A stretch of DNA of 64,000 nucleotides, taken from assembly GCA_037951105.1 (NCBI GenBank), contig JBAMJV010000842.1:62001-126000 (forward strand). The letters run 5' to 3'. Shown here in pieces: positions 1-12,433 of this stretch; the first letter of the stretch is position 1, and every line of letters begins with the position of its first letter. The notes below the pieces were generated by a model. The model was not told where the DNA came from. It did not search any database and worked only from the letters and a program-made list of their open reading frames with translations. This DNA is from Echinarachnius parma (lineage: Eukaryota > Echinodermata > Echinoidea > Clypeasteroida > Echinarachniidae). The position numbers and the translations under genes were made by a program.

Positions 1-625
1 GTGAATTAATCATGAATTGTCATGGGTTCGCACCGTACAACATACCCCACTACCCCACTCACACAAAATCGACGAGTTTGACAGCCTGATCAGACATTTG
101 CCAAGATAACAGTGATCAACACAACAATAAAACAAACAAAACAAATAAAACTGGTTGAACTCAATATATCGGACATGTCTGTTTGATTCCTCGCAGTGAA
201 TTAATCATGAATTGTCATGGGTTCGCACCGTACAACATACCCCACTACCCCACTCACACAAAATCGATGAGTTTGACAGCCTGATCAGACATTTGCCAAG
301 ATAACAGTGATCAACACAACAATAAAACAAACAAAACAAATAAAACTGGTTGAACTCAATATATCGGACATGTCTGTTTGATTCCTCGCAGTGAATTAAT
401 CATGAATTGTCATGGGTTCGCACCGTACAACATACCCCACTACCCCACTCGCACAAAATCGACGAGTTTGACAGCCTGATCAGACATTTGCCAAGATAAC
501 AGTGATCAACACAACAATAAAACAAACAAAACAAATAAAACTGGTTGAACTCTAATATATGTGACATGTCTGTTTTATTCCTCGCAGTGAATTAATCATG
601 AATTGTCATGGGTTTGCACCGTACA
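1..625. repeat. 195-bp tandem repeat, about 3.2 copies
   Basis: The unit beginning GTGAATTAATCATGAATTGT recurs at 1, 196, 391 and 587, the last being partial. Copies differ by only a few bases (for example GACGAG against GATGAG), so the array is young or homogenised. The array starts at or before the window edge. The unit has no long open frame. Confidence 0.95.
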
Positions 626-744
626 ACATTGAAATGAAGACAAATAGGCTAGCCCACTACCCCAATCATACAATATCAACAAGTTTAAATGACGTCATCA
701 AGAAGTATACCAAGACTAAGAGAGAGTATTGAATACTCACGAGG

Positions 745-1195
745 TTTTGAGAAGTGTATTTGGTTCAATGTGACTGGGGTTTTATATGATATATAAAAGG
801 GCTCAGCTCTTGACAGCAGGATAATGCTTGAATGTAAGGAATTTAAAAAGTGTATTCCGTTAAGTGTGAATGGGGTTCGATAATATAAAAGGGCTAAAGC
901 TCTTGAGAGCAGGCTAATTCCCCTGCCCATCTTGGGTCTATGTTATTGTTGTGCTTGAATGTAAAGTGTTTTTTTTTTGGTTAAGTGTGACTGGGGTTCA
1001 ATAATATAAAAGGGCTAAAGCTCTTGAGAGCAGGCTAATTCCCCTGCCCATCTTGGGTCTATGTTATTGTTGTGCTTGAATGTAAAGTGTTTTTTTTTGG
1101 TTAAGTGTGACTGGGGTTCAATAATATAAAAGGGCTAAAGCTCTTGAGAGCAGGCTAATTCCCCTGCCCATCTTGGGTCTAGGTTGTGCTTGAAT
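745..1195. repeat. 121-bp tandem repeat, about 4 copies
   Basis: Units containing AATATAAAAGGGCTAAAGCT and a T-run recur with a period near 121 bp. The last three copies are almost identical and the first, from about 745, is diverged. The 81-codon minus-strand frame across 685-930 comes from this repeat and is not a gene. Confidence 0.9.
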
Positions 1196-1406
1196 ACTCA
1201 ACGGTTTCCAGCAGTGTCTCATTTCCACCTCGTCCATTTATGATTGATTTGATCAATAATTCATTGGATTGAAAAGTGGGTCTCTAAAAAGAAATTAGAT
1301 ACTTCTAAAGAGACTCGTCTGCATCGTTGAAAAGATCAAAAATGCCTTCAATTTATTGCCAATTTGAGCATTTGAGTGATAGCATCTTTGAAAGTACTAT
1401 GGTTAA

Positions 1407-1945
1407 AGGGGTAGTTCAGTTTTGGTATAGAGGGTGCTGCACAAAATAATTTTGTTGTGAGATAATGAAAAACTGAGTGTTAAATTTGAAAGAGCATACA
1501 ATTTTAATGGCAGAATTAACTTTATTTGATCAAAATCATTTCAGAAATGGCTGAAATATCAATAACTATTTCTGATCGTAATAAATCTGGGGCCCAGATA
1601 TATTTGATGATTTAAACAAAAAATTAATATTCAGTAGGTAACCCCTAAAATTACCATAGAGCATTATGTTAAATAAATTCCTGCATTGCAAGTACCCATT
1701 TACTACACCTGGGTTAAGAGCAGCACATTTGGATAAAGTGTCTCGCTGAAGGACACACTTGCAAAATCTAGTAGGGAACGGGTTTAAAGTGCATCAAGCG
1801 TGGGGATGCTACATAGCGGGTCGCCATTTTGAACTGGGTTAGTTTGCGCGCACCGCATGACACTGAGCTAACGTGCATTACGCACCGTGCGCAACGCGTA
1901 TGCAAGATGGCGCCGCGCATCTCATTTGACGAATCTGAACTACCT
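1407..1945. mobile_element. MITE family A, full-length copy with TTAA flanks
   Basis: The left end reads TTAA then AGGGGTAGTTCAG, and the right end reads CTGAACTACCT then TTAA, so imperfect inverted ends sit between two TTAA tetranucleotides. Related copies lie at 35629 (truncated) and 63481-63920. TTAA target duplication is known for piggyBac-type elements, so a piggyBac-derived MITE is the likely class. There is no transposase frame. The middle (about 1640-1800) looks like a further inserted or unrelated repeat. Confidence 0.7.
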
Positions 1946-2013
1946 TTAAAGTGAAAGAGAAAAACCTCTTTTGCATGATATGAATTATGATGGACCAGCT
2001 ACGTGTGCATTAA

Positions 2014-3450
2014 TCAGGGCATAGATACATAATCCAAGTATGGTTGACTGACTTTACACTCTATATTCCCAACGAATCTGGGGTAGGGGTAGGGTGCAGT
2101 TGTGGGCCGGGTATAGTAGGGGGGAGTGGATGGATGCAATTAGAGCTGACTGGCTCAGACACTAAATCGCTTCTTTTGTGATTTTGAAATTCAGTGAAAA
2201 CCCATATATTTGAACTGTTGGGGAAATAGACACATATTTCAAGTATGGTTGACATACCTTACCGCTATATTTAAAATAAATCTGGGGGGGGGGGATGGGT
2301 GGGGGGAGTTGGATGCAATTAGAGCTGACTGGCTCAGACACTAAATAACTCTTTTTGTAATGTTGAAATTCAGTGGGCACCCGTATATCTCAACTGTTGG
2401 GGATAAACATGTAGACACATAATTCAAGTATGGTTGACTTACCTTACCCTCTATACATGTATTTCCAATGAATCTGGGTGGGTGGGGGTTGGGGGAGGGG
2501 GGGGGGGGGGGGGTGTTGGATGCACAGAGCTGCCATGTCTCCCTGATTTTGCAGGAGACTCCCTAACAATAGACCAAGATGTTTGCCTCGGATTTCATCC
2601 CATCAGTCAATCTCCATGATTATTGAAATATTATTGTCATTATGTTGTATGCATTCTCCCTGATTTCAGATGAAATTTCCCTAAATCTTCCTGATTGTTG
2701 AATTTCAATGTTGGTACTGTAGCTCTGGATGCAATTAGAGCTGACTGGCTCAGACGCTAAATCACTCCTTTTGAAATTGTAAAATTCAACGAACACCCAT
2801 TTATCTGAACTGTTTGGGATATAGACACATATTTCAAGTATGGTTGGCTTACCTTACCCGCTATATTACCAATGAATCTGGGGTAGGGGTGGGTGGGGTT
2901 GGAGAGGGGGGGGGGGGGGGATGTTATTAGAGCTGACTGGCGACACTAAATCACCTATTTTGTAATTTAGAAATTTAGCGAATGCCAGATATATCTGAAC
3001 TAATTGGGGCATAGACACATAATTCAAGTATAGTTGACATACCTTACCCTCTAATACCAATGAATCTGGGGTAAGGGTGGGTGGGTGGGTGGTGTGGGTG
3101 TGGTTGGAGTGGGGGGGGGGGGGGGGGGGGTGGGATGTAATTAGAGCTGACTGGCTCTGACACTAAATCACTTCTTTTGTAATTGTGAAATTCAACGAAC
3201 ATATCTGAACTAATGGGGGCATAGACACATAATTCAAGTATGAGTGACATAACTCACCCCAATGAAAAGTAGCGGTGAAGCGAGGTGGGGCCATGATTGG
3301 GGGGGGGGGGGGGGGGGGGTAAACAGACTGGTCCATATCTACAGATATGTGAACATTCTCCCCCCCCCCCCCTCCCGAAAAGTGTTGCTAATGGATGGAT
3401 CCACTGTGTCTCGATTGATCAGGGCATAAACACATGATTCAAGTATATGG
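2014..3450. repeat. Degenerate tandem array, about 200-bp unit with long G runs
   Basis: Five or six units share the segment ATAGACACATAATTCAAGTA, a GAATCTGGGG stretch, a G run of 8 to 20 bases and GAGCTGACTGGCTCAGACAC. Spacing varies from about 180 to 330 bp because of G-run length changes and an insertion near 2530-2730. Proline-rich minus-strand frames here are artefacts of the G runs. The plus strand has many potential G-quadruplexes. Confidence 0.85.
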
Positions 3451-4862
3451 TTGACTTAGTTTAAATGAGTTTAAAATGGGCTAGTGGGTTTGCAGAGCCC
3501 TCATCCCTCTTGTGTCCTATCCTGATTGTGAGCTCTCTTTATAGAAATTAATTCATGACAGACTTGTTTTATTGCTTTGTTTGGGGCTATCATATATTTA
3601 TGTTTCAGGCCTCTAAACTCTTAGAAGCTTTGATTTGACTCACCCAATTTGGCCACAAAGAGAAAATATTAATTTCTAGCATTGAAGTGAGGATTGAAGT
3701 AAACTATTGATATTAATTTTGAGATTAATTTGGGGTTTGGTGTCCCTTCAGGCGGATCCTTGCCTTTTCCCCCTAAGAGTTAGAATGTTATTATTACCCA
3801 GACTATTAGCCTTCCCAGTCAATCATCAATGCACTTTAATTTGTTGCTTGACCAAGCACCAAATTAAAGGCTTCCATTCTAATTAGATCTTTTTTTTTTA
3901 ATTTAAATTTTTTTCTTTACCGAGCATTGTAAACTAGAGTCAAAGCGGTGTTGTATATTCTTTTGCACATTTATTGATTTCAATCAGATATTTGCATGGA
4001 TATTTCAGCTGTTTCTGAACTGATTTTGATCAAACAAAGTTTGTAGTGATTTTTTTTTTATAGATTGTACACTTTTGTTGTTCCTTACCAAACAACAGTT
4101 TATGTCTTGAAGCGCCCCCCTAAAACACAAAGTTCTGTATTATCCCTTAAACTAGCCACCATATTTAAGATTATGTTTATACTAATTCAAAGCACATCTT
4201 CTTAGGTCAGTGATCTGGTTAGCTTATCATACTACATTGTACACAAACTAAAACACCCTTGGTATGATTATGAGCCTTTAATTTGAGTCCATTAGCAAAT
4301 TAATGTGAGGTTTAATAGCTAGGCAAGCTAGCCTTGCAGTTGCATTGGCTTGGGACTTACTCATCTTGTAAAACACATGTGGCTTCTGATGCAGTCTTCT
4401 GATTAAACTAAGGAAAGTGTGTCAACAAATTATCTTAATTGCATAATTAGGAGATCTTGGTGATCGTTCTAGTTTTACTCTTTTAGTTTAAACTGGTTGT
4501 CTGCAAAATTAAATGGAAGCCAAGCCTCTTGTGGTCATCAGAAAAAGAAGAAGATGGTCTCAAAAGTATTGATTATTTTCATTATAATATGACACCCACG
4601 AGGAAAATTAGGACTCGAAGCGGCAGGAAGATGCACTGATCAGTCCCTGAATAGTCCCTGAAAATTTGAGCACAATCGGTCAAGAAATAAGAAAACTATG
4701 GCTCTTTGAATAGAGCCATTTATTTATTTATTTATTTCTGACTCAAATTGGCAACGCACTGGCAAAGTTGTGGACTACTCCCCATACATTTTGTACACAA
4801 AATTTCCATTTTGTTCCATTTTCTCAAGATGTATGTTAACCCTTCGTTTGAGTTCAACATCT
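3451..4862. other. AT-rich non-coding stretch
   Basis: No coding exon or clear repeat structure was seen. The stretch is AT-rich, with a short ATTT microsatellite near 4720-4740 and scattered poly-T tracts. Confidence 0.5.
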
Positions 4863-7800
4863 GGGCAATTCCACCATAACGGAATTACATTCAGAGACGT
4901 TTTTTGCTCATTATTTCATTCCCTGCGCAATATTCTCATGACTTAGGTAAATTTTGATACTTATATAAGTTGCACGGGTAACCAGGCTACAACATGATAG
5001 GGAAATGGTTTTATATCTTCCATGTGTTGTTGCACACTAGACCAATATGTGTGACCGTAACGGAATTACCGGAGAATGGAGTTTTTTTTTTGCTACAAGT
5101 TTGCGTTGAGTTTCTCTGAAATATAAGACACTTTGAAACTGATTTTATGTATTTTTTCTATCTTGATAATGTCAACTTCATTTTGGAACAAGTATGTGCA
5201 TAAACAACACAATGATAAGTTCACAAATTCACTTTTTTGAAAAAAGACCACTGTAACGGAATTACACAAATTTGTAACGGAATTACATCTCTGAAAGTTA
5301 CAAGGAAAACTCAATTATTTTGCACTCAACTTTTCTTACATGCTAATGCAAACATCAAGGCTATCTAGCACTTGAATATAAACCATAATTTGACATATCT
5401 GAAAAGCAATTTTTGAACTTGTTATGTGTAAAATAAATGAAAATATGGCCAAAATACAAATAAGAGTGAAATTTGAAAAAAATATTGCTAAAATCCAGCT
5501 TTATTTTGGTTTATTTTCAGCTTCATATTTGTAGGCAAGAAATTAAAAAGGATTGCATCAATTTAATGAAAGAAAATCCTAGGAACTATGTCCACTAATG
5601 TGTGTAACGGAATTACACAACTTGAGCAGTGAAATCAAATTTTCCACAAATCGGTACATGAACAACAAAGAATTCACATTTTAGCTTCAATACTTTTCAA
5701 AAATCAATAATTTGACAATAATAACCATATTTGAAGGAAAAAAAAGCAACATTTTATAATTTTTCCTTTACTTCAAGAAAAATGATTAAATTGTGAAAAA
5801 AAAAGTACTACATTATGTGACATGCTAAATAACTGCACATAATCAATATCAAGCAACATTTAAACAATTACAAATCACAAACGGGTCAAATCATTCAACT
5901 TTCAATGCTATAAAGCCTCGTAAACTTCCTGAATATTGGAAATCTATGTGAATGGAAATGCATTGTGAATGGGTAATTCCACTGTTACAGAATGACAAAT
6001 AAGTAATTTTTAGCTCTGTTTTCTTAATCATATTTAAAATTCCTTTCACTTTCACAGTTTTTAAAACTTTAATAACTGGCAGGGGTACTAGAGGTACAAC
6101 AGAACCCAAGATTGTTACAAATCTATAACACTGTAGCGTCCAGAGACCAAAATACAATCATAACGGAAAGGGGTCTTTCATTCAACACTAACTATGTAAT
6201 GATTTTCTGCAAAAGCTACCACAAAAAATTCTTCATTGGTAATAAAAACTTGTCATTTAAGTTACAAACTTGAATTTGGTACATCTTTTTTTCCAGAAAT
6301 TATCTATTTTAACCTCTGAAATTACCTTAAGACAAACGAATGTCACTGTAACGGAATTACGCCTGTGAAATCCACCCATGAAAATGCAATTTCTTGGTTA
6401 CATTGTTCTGCTTTTCTGCTTATAGTCATTAGTAAAGAATGTGTATGCATTGTTCATCACAAGCTCTTACATAAGGACCAGAACAAATCCTGAAGTGTGT
6501 GCGTAACAGAATTACAAGAAAATCAAGATTTGTTATATAAACTCTTGTTATATTCAAAATTTTTTCTTTAAAAAATTCATCCTAAATTGATCTCAATTTA
6601 CTCTCAAATCAATTTGGAATGCGTTTTCATCCAATCCATGAAATACGTGTATAGATGTATATCGGATATAAACGTGTATGATCCTCAAACAAAAAGTTGG
6701 CAATATAAAATATAAATATGGAATTGCCAAAAATGAAAGACACCTTTAGGAATTCCCATTTGAAAATGCAAATACTTTGTACATCATTCTTCTTTGATCT
6801 GCATACAGAAGCACACTGAACACTCAATGTATTCTGACTTTATGATAATGAATAAAACATGTGTATCTTAGCCTGTATTATGTTTAGTTTTGAATATCTT
6901 GAAGCCTATTCTGTATTTATGTTTAATTTTATATGCTTCAGTTTAATACAAATTTACATAATTAATGATGAGTTATGAGCCTTTAACTGATCAATGATAT
7001 TCAAATCTACATACAATTACAAAATTATTAATATTAAATCTCCTTGAAAGTTGAAGGTATGATTTATATCTTAAAATACATGAATGTAAATTAATGTGAG
7101 AAAATAAATGTAGCACCAGTGTCATACTAATCACTGGATATTTAAAAAAAAAATTGTATTGTTTTTGTTTTTCCCTTTCTAAAGTACAAACATGAATCTG
7201 CTGCATCTTCATAATTTCAGTCAAGTGGTTCTTGCTGGAAACTAATTTAATGATAGAACATTATCATCTCTATTATGTTCATGGAGAGATTAGAGAAATT
7301 ATCTATCATGTATCAATTTAGTTAAATCACCATTGATGCAATATGAAGCATGTGGGTACAATGAGTCACATAAAGTAACATTGTACAGTACTTGTATAAT
7401 GACTTATTGTCTACATGGCTACAGTTCATGCTATTTAAAGGGTATTTCTACATTGAGAATAAGAATTTTTTTTATTTTCAGCAATATCATTCAATACCTT
7501 ACAAACCATGTGCGTGTAATTCCGTTACGTAACGGAATTACTAATACCGTTACGCAAATTTTGGAAAAAGTAGTGACATTATTTCAGAAAATTATGTTGG
7601 AAGTTCTTAGGACTGTGGTGAAGGAAGAGAATTCACAATGACATGACTAAAGAACAAGTAATAAGATATTGAGAAAAACTTATTACGTTTTATCGTAACG
7701 GAATTACGATCAAATATGCATAGATTTCAAAAATTTCTAAAAAAAAAAATGCAATGAAGTTACTGCCCATGCTTTACAATTTGTGATTGTTGCTACATTG

Positions 7801-8067
7801 TATGGAAAATATGAGAAAAAGAGCAGAAACAATCATTGAATTAAAAGATTCACTTCATTTTCATGAAATGAAGCTGATTTATGAATAAAAGGTCATAAAT
7901 TTCTGTTCAATTCAAGCAGAAATATTTGCAAAACCAATAGAGCTATACACAAATGGTTTTCAGTTTCCTAAAATTCAAGTTTTCCTCTATCGATAACAGT
8001 TTGATTTAGGGAAGATTGCTCAACTTTGAGATGTGGTGTTTTTGCCTTCTCTCATACGGAATTGCCC
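4863..8067. mobile_element. Motif-array element 1 (GTAACGGAATTAC type)
   Basis: The left end GGGCAATTCCAC (4863) and the right end GGAATTGCCC (8058-8067) are inverted relative to each other. Inside, the 13-mer GTAACGGAATTAC or a close variant recurs near 4876, 5057, 5253, 5274, 5604, 6348, 6503, 7516 (both strands) and 7695, while the AT-rich sequence between copies is unrelated. No protein-coding frame of note exists. The first 40 bases align with the start of the element at 21407, showing common descent. Class unknown; the right boundary is less certain than the left. Confidence 0.6.
7516..7541. repeat. 26-bp perfect palindrome made of two GTAACGGAATTAC motifs
   Basis: Two copies of the 13-base motif of element 1 meet head to head, with the upstream copy inverted, giving a perfect 26-base palindrome. 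A further half copy (ACCGTTACGC) follows at once. It could extrude as a cruciform or act as a dimeric protein-binding site. Confidence 0.9.
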
Positions 8068-8176
8068 ATATGTTTTGTAGAATGCAGTTAATACATAACA
8101 TATCATGAGTTGGGGGAATGGAAAAATGTGACTATGAAGAAAACTGTACATATTGGAACATTTGTGTACAAAACAT

Positions 8177-8520
8177 CTTTCACAAAGATCCTAAGTTGAT
8201 CTTAGCACTAAGATGGTCTTAAATATTATGGAAAGCCATTAGTGTCTTGAAACATTTTTGTAAAAGTTATGTTGAAATGCATAAAATGTTGATTCAAATC
8301 ATATATATTTTCTAATTATCAAAGAGATTCATAGCCTTCACATAAAATTCATGAAATCTCTTTGATAATTAGAAAATATATACATGTATGATTTGAATCA
8401 ACATTTTATGCATTTCAACATAACTTTTACAAAAATGTTTCAAGACACTAATGGCTTTCCACAATATTTAAGACCATCTTAGTGCTAAGATCAACTTAGG
8501 ATCTTTGTGAAACACCCCCT
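8177..8520. mobile_element. Foldback MITE, family B (CACAAAGATCCTAAGTTGA)
   Basis: Two arms of about 155 bp are near-perfect inverted complements around a short loop at about 8330-8350. The outer end reads TTTCACAAAGATCCTAAGTT and the right end finishes GTGAAACACCCC. Copies of the same family lie at 25012, 28075 and 30905. The transcript would form a long hairpin. No coding capacity. Confidence 0.9.
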
Positions 8521-8552
8521 GGAATCTGGACATTGGATACATGCTTGTAAAA

Positions 8553-10101
8553 GGGCAAGTCCAAGCTACTTTGTAACTGTAACGCGCGGGACATCAGAGC
8601 GATAAAGAGAGCTTACTCTTATTAGAAATATTGAAACATCAATTTGTTTTACATTTTAGATGCTTTAGAGCAAATTCTATCAAACGGCAAAAAAAAAAAA
8701 ATGAAATTCCCCATGCATTAATAATTTATGCGACTTTTTGCTAGCGTAACCCGCGGGACCAGAGAAAGTTGGTATTTTTAAACTTTGACTTCGAATGTGA
8801 ATTCCTCTGAATTTATATACAATATCAAAACATGCTTGGTATGGTCTTAATGTGCATCTTGTGCTCTACCAGAATATGAAATTTCATCATCTCAAAACTT
8901 TAGAGTTTCACACAGGATCAATTTGAAAAAAGATTGTATTGTAACACGCGGGACACTTTTCTACCATGCGTTTTACATAGGCCCACCCCCCAATTTGCCC
9001 TTATTATAGATATATCAAGAATTTGTGCTTGGAAAATGCTCATCTTATGCATAAATGTTCTTTATGACATTTCCTAACAACATTTAAAAACAAAAGTTGC
9101 AAAAGCGAATATTTTCTTTGTGTATTTCTTTGTTTTGGGAAATTCTAAATGTATTTCTTTGTTTTTCAACTTCCATTTTTACATCTTTTTAAAAAAGAAA
9201 TCAATTATTCACCTCTGTCAAACAATTTTTATCCTAAAATTAATTATTTGCAGTGATTAAAATGAGAAATTATTGAGTTTTTATCAATCCTATGAAAAAA
9301 CACCTTTTCCATAGGAATTGTACATAAATCGCAAAATTATGCAATTTCCAGATTGACTTCCACTTCGAAAAAGTCATGTTCCTTTGTAAGGGTACAAATG
9401 TTTGTCACGAATTCGGTCTCAAAAGTTGCGCAAGACTTCATAGAAAAAACTTGTTAAGTGGCAGGCAAATTTCCTCGCGTGTTACGGAATGATCGTAAAT
9501 AAGCCAATAGGCCAAAAGATTTTCAAAAACCCATTGCTTTACTGTATAGATTGTCCTGCGCGTTACAAAATGTCCCGCGCAGGACAAAATCTAATTATTG
9601 ATTTATGCTAATTAGGTAAATATGATAACTTTTTGTTGCTATGTTATGGATGTCCCCCAAGGTAAATTAGAACTTTGTAGAGTTTCAGAAAAATAAACCT
9701 TTTGATTAACAAGTAATCGAAACAATAAGATGTAAAAATGTAACACGTGGGACATGCTAATTTTGGAACGCATCTAATATGCATATTGAATGAGATAACA
9801 AGCTGAAAATTATAATCCAACTTCCTTCTGGTAATGACATCAGGTCAAGCCAATAATAAGTAAAAAATCATTACAAGCATTTTAAATATGATTTAATTTG
9901 TCTTTAATTCAGATGTCCCGCGTGTTACGACTATTTACATATTATATATTTGATTATTACTACTTATTGGAGACAAGTTTTTAATTTTTGTTTTCAAATT
10001 ATTAAAATTCAATATCTTAGCTTTAAAATGACATCAAGTTTCACTCAATTGGGTGAATATGAAAATTTATCCCCTTGTGAACAAATACCTTGGACTTGCC
10101 C
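8553..10101. mobile_element. Motif-array element 2 (GTAACRCGYGGGAC type)
   Basis: The ends are exact inverted complements: GGGCAAGTCCAAG at 8553-8565 and CTTGGACTTGCCC at 10089-10101. Between them, variants of GTAACGCGCGGGACA occur at about 8579, 8746, 8941, 9476 (inverted, partial), 9558 (a back-to-back pair), 9740 and 9912 (inverted). These GC-rich motifs stand out from an AT-rich background. The layout is that of elements 1 and 3 with a different motif. No protein-coding frame was seen. Confidence 0.65.
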
Positions 10102-10613
10102 AAAAGCACTGGAAAGAACCTGGATAGCTGGAGGAACAATTTAAAGAGCCATTCAGAGATATGCAGACTCTATTAAATGATCTCAAGTAGTCACAGTAAC
10201 TGCTATGGTTTTATAACACAATTTCCAAAGTATGATGGACATTGAATAAATGCTTGTAAAAGCTGCATAGCTTGAGAAACAACTTAAAGAGCCAGTTGGG
10301 GATATGGAGACTCTATTAAATTATATCAAGTTGTCACAGGAACTGCTTATAAGGATGCATGTTTTTAAAATACTGTGCTTGAAATTTCCTACTGAACATG
10401 ATGATACTCTGTTTTGGCAACATGCAAGCTATATATGCAATTACATTATGCATTGGCAGCACTTAAATGAGCAATTCAAAATGATAGATAAACATTTTCG
10501 CTATACGTTGAGAAAGTAAATTATGAGTAATACACAGATGGTATGAACTGTATTGTGATACCATATAATTAATCTACCAAGTTTTCTTTAAAAAGATTTT
10601 TAAGCCTGCATAT

Positions 10614-10842
10614 ATATGATGACATAAATGGTACCCTGGGGTACCAAACGAATATCCGCCATTTTGTTCAATTATTTATTTATTTTTTAGGGCTGTACCA
10701 GGGTATAGCGTGCATACAATCGCGCGCTGCACTGCATACACAACGCAATACGGTTGTGCTTCGAGTGGACACAAGATGGCGCTACACAACGCGGTACCCC
10801 GGGGTACAACGGTACCCCGGGGTACCGCGTGTGTCATCATAT
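10614..10842. mobile_element. Short MITE-like element with GGTACC palindromes
   Basis: Inverted ends ATATGATGACA (10614) and TGTCATCATAT (to 10842) enclose a GC-rich core. The core holds several copies of GGTACCCCGGGGTACC, itself a 16-bp palindrome, at about 10635 and 10794-10825. Non-coding. Confidence 0.7.
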
Positions 10843-10992
10843 CCCTGTAAGGCCCTTTAAGTGGTTTGCACTAAAATTGTTGAAATCAAACTTGGACGCA
10901 GCTGCATCTTAAAGGTCAATGCTACATTGTGAATGCATGCTGGAGGCTGAATAGTGGACAAGAAGTGCATTTAAAACAATTTACATGTTACT

Positions 10993-11240
10993 TAAGGCCC
11001 GGTCACATATCACCAGAAAGCATTTAACGGATGCCGGACGAAAAGAAAATTTGCGAAACCAAAATAGCGGGTAGTGAAAGTCTTCTCCATTGCTGCATGC
11101 ACAAACCATTCTGCCGGATAGAACAATGTACATCCCCTGACAAGGAATGGACAAGAAATGCAGACAAACGGATTGAAGATGTTATTCGCCGTCTGGCTTC
11201 CGTTTATGATATTTATCTGGTGATATGTGACCGGGTCTTT
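10993..11240. mobile_element. MITE family F, copy 1
   Basis: Terminal inverted repeats of about 22 bp (GCCCGGTCACATATCACCAG and its complement near 11215-11240) flank a 200-bp core. A second copy lies at 57099-57343. The 83-codon frame across 11031-11282 overlaps the element and is not a gene. Confidence 0.85.
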
Positions 11241-12433
11241 ACAAAGTTACAAGTGTATGATAGAGTTTCCATTTGTGTCTAAATCGTGAATATCGGTTGG
11301 TTCCTAGAGAAATTCAGAGTATATATTCTGTTTGGCAGGAATCATGAAATACAGTCATAGCTGTTTGTAGTGACCAACTATAAAGGGAAATAAAATGGCC
11401 ACTGTAGACAGGTGACCTCTATCTATAGACAGATTCCATAACATTGTTTTTCTCTGTTACAAGGGAAGTTGATCATGTCCACTATAGGCAGGTTGGCTGC
11501 TATAAAACAGGTGTTGATTAAGAGAGGTTTGATTGTAAAACAATATATTAACAATGCAGTCAATGCAATGTTGCAGTGGAATTATTAACAGAACAAGTAA
11601 ATGAACAATGTTATTCTCACTTAGTTCATGATTGAATTGATATTGAACTACATGTAGTTACCTCATGGTCAATTCAGCATCATATTATGTGTTAAAATAC
11701 CAGGGGTGTTTCATAAAAATTCTGTGTTGTACTTAGAATTATCATGGAAAGCTGCTGTTATGTAAAATGTATAAAATAGACTAACAAATTTTATAAATAA
11801 ATTTGGTTATGCCCATGAAGCTTCAAGCCAGGTGATGATGACGATGTGTTCTTATAAATGATATATTTTAGGCACTACCTTCTTACACTTCTTGGGAATT
11901 CCCTGTGATGAGTTTAATCATACCGTTGGACCTCCAAGATTGGGATGAGGGGATGGTTTCCACATCAGAGACGAGTCATTACTTCAAAGTCTCACCACTC
12001 CTCCGATATTGCACCCTTTTATGGACAAACCTTGCTTGGTTTCTGCCAGATCCATATATGAGAGTTCAATCAGTCTCTTGAACCTACATGTAATTTACAT
12101 ACATACACATGTAGTACAGGTTTACACAGATCATTTCAACAGATATTTCATTGAGTTCTTGTTTTTTTTTGCATGCATGTAAAAGGAAACATCAATTGTT
12201 ATGAAATGTTCTTATACGGTATGTAGACAATAAAGTTCTCCCCTTTTCTGCTGTGCCACAAATAATAATTGCATATTAATCTTTAAAATTAATATCAAGT
12301 TTAATTTAAGAATCTATTTCATCACTTTTGAATTGCTGTTGTTTTATGCTTGATTGATTGGTTATGAGGTAAACATTTAAAAAATAAATTTATGTATTTT
12401 CATACTTGTTCTTTGTTTGTTATATTTCTGCAG
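11241..12433. other. Region upstream of the mucin exon, no exon recognised
   Basis: This is probably intron: the next exon is entered in phase 1, so at least one upstream coding exon with the start codon and signal peptide must exist. I could not identify it here or further left. The part at 11370-11530 resembles a dispersed repeat (CCTGTCTATAGCAGCC-like) also seen near 20600 and 60740. The rest is AT-rich. Confidence 0.5.

Noticed and set aside
2061-3250. Proline-rich minus-strand frames
   Set aside because: They come from G runs in the 200-bp array.
4863-8067. Reading element 1 as a plain satellite
   Set aside because: Only the 13-base motif recurs. The intervening DNA is not repeated and the spacing is irregular.
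11031-11282. 83-codon frame
   Set aside because: It overlaps MITE family F including its terminal repeat.
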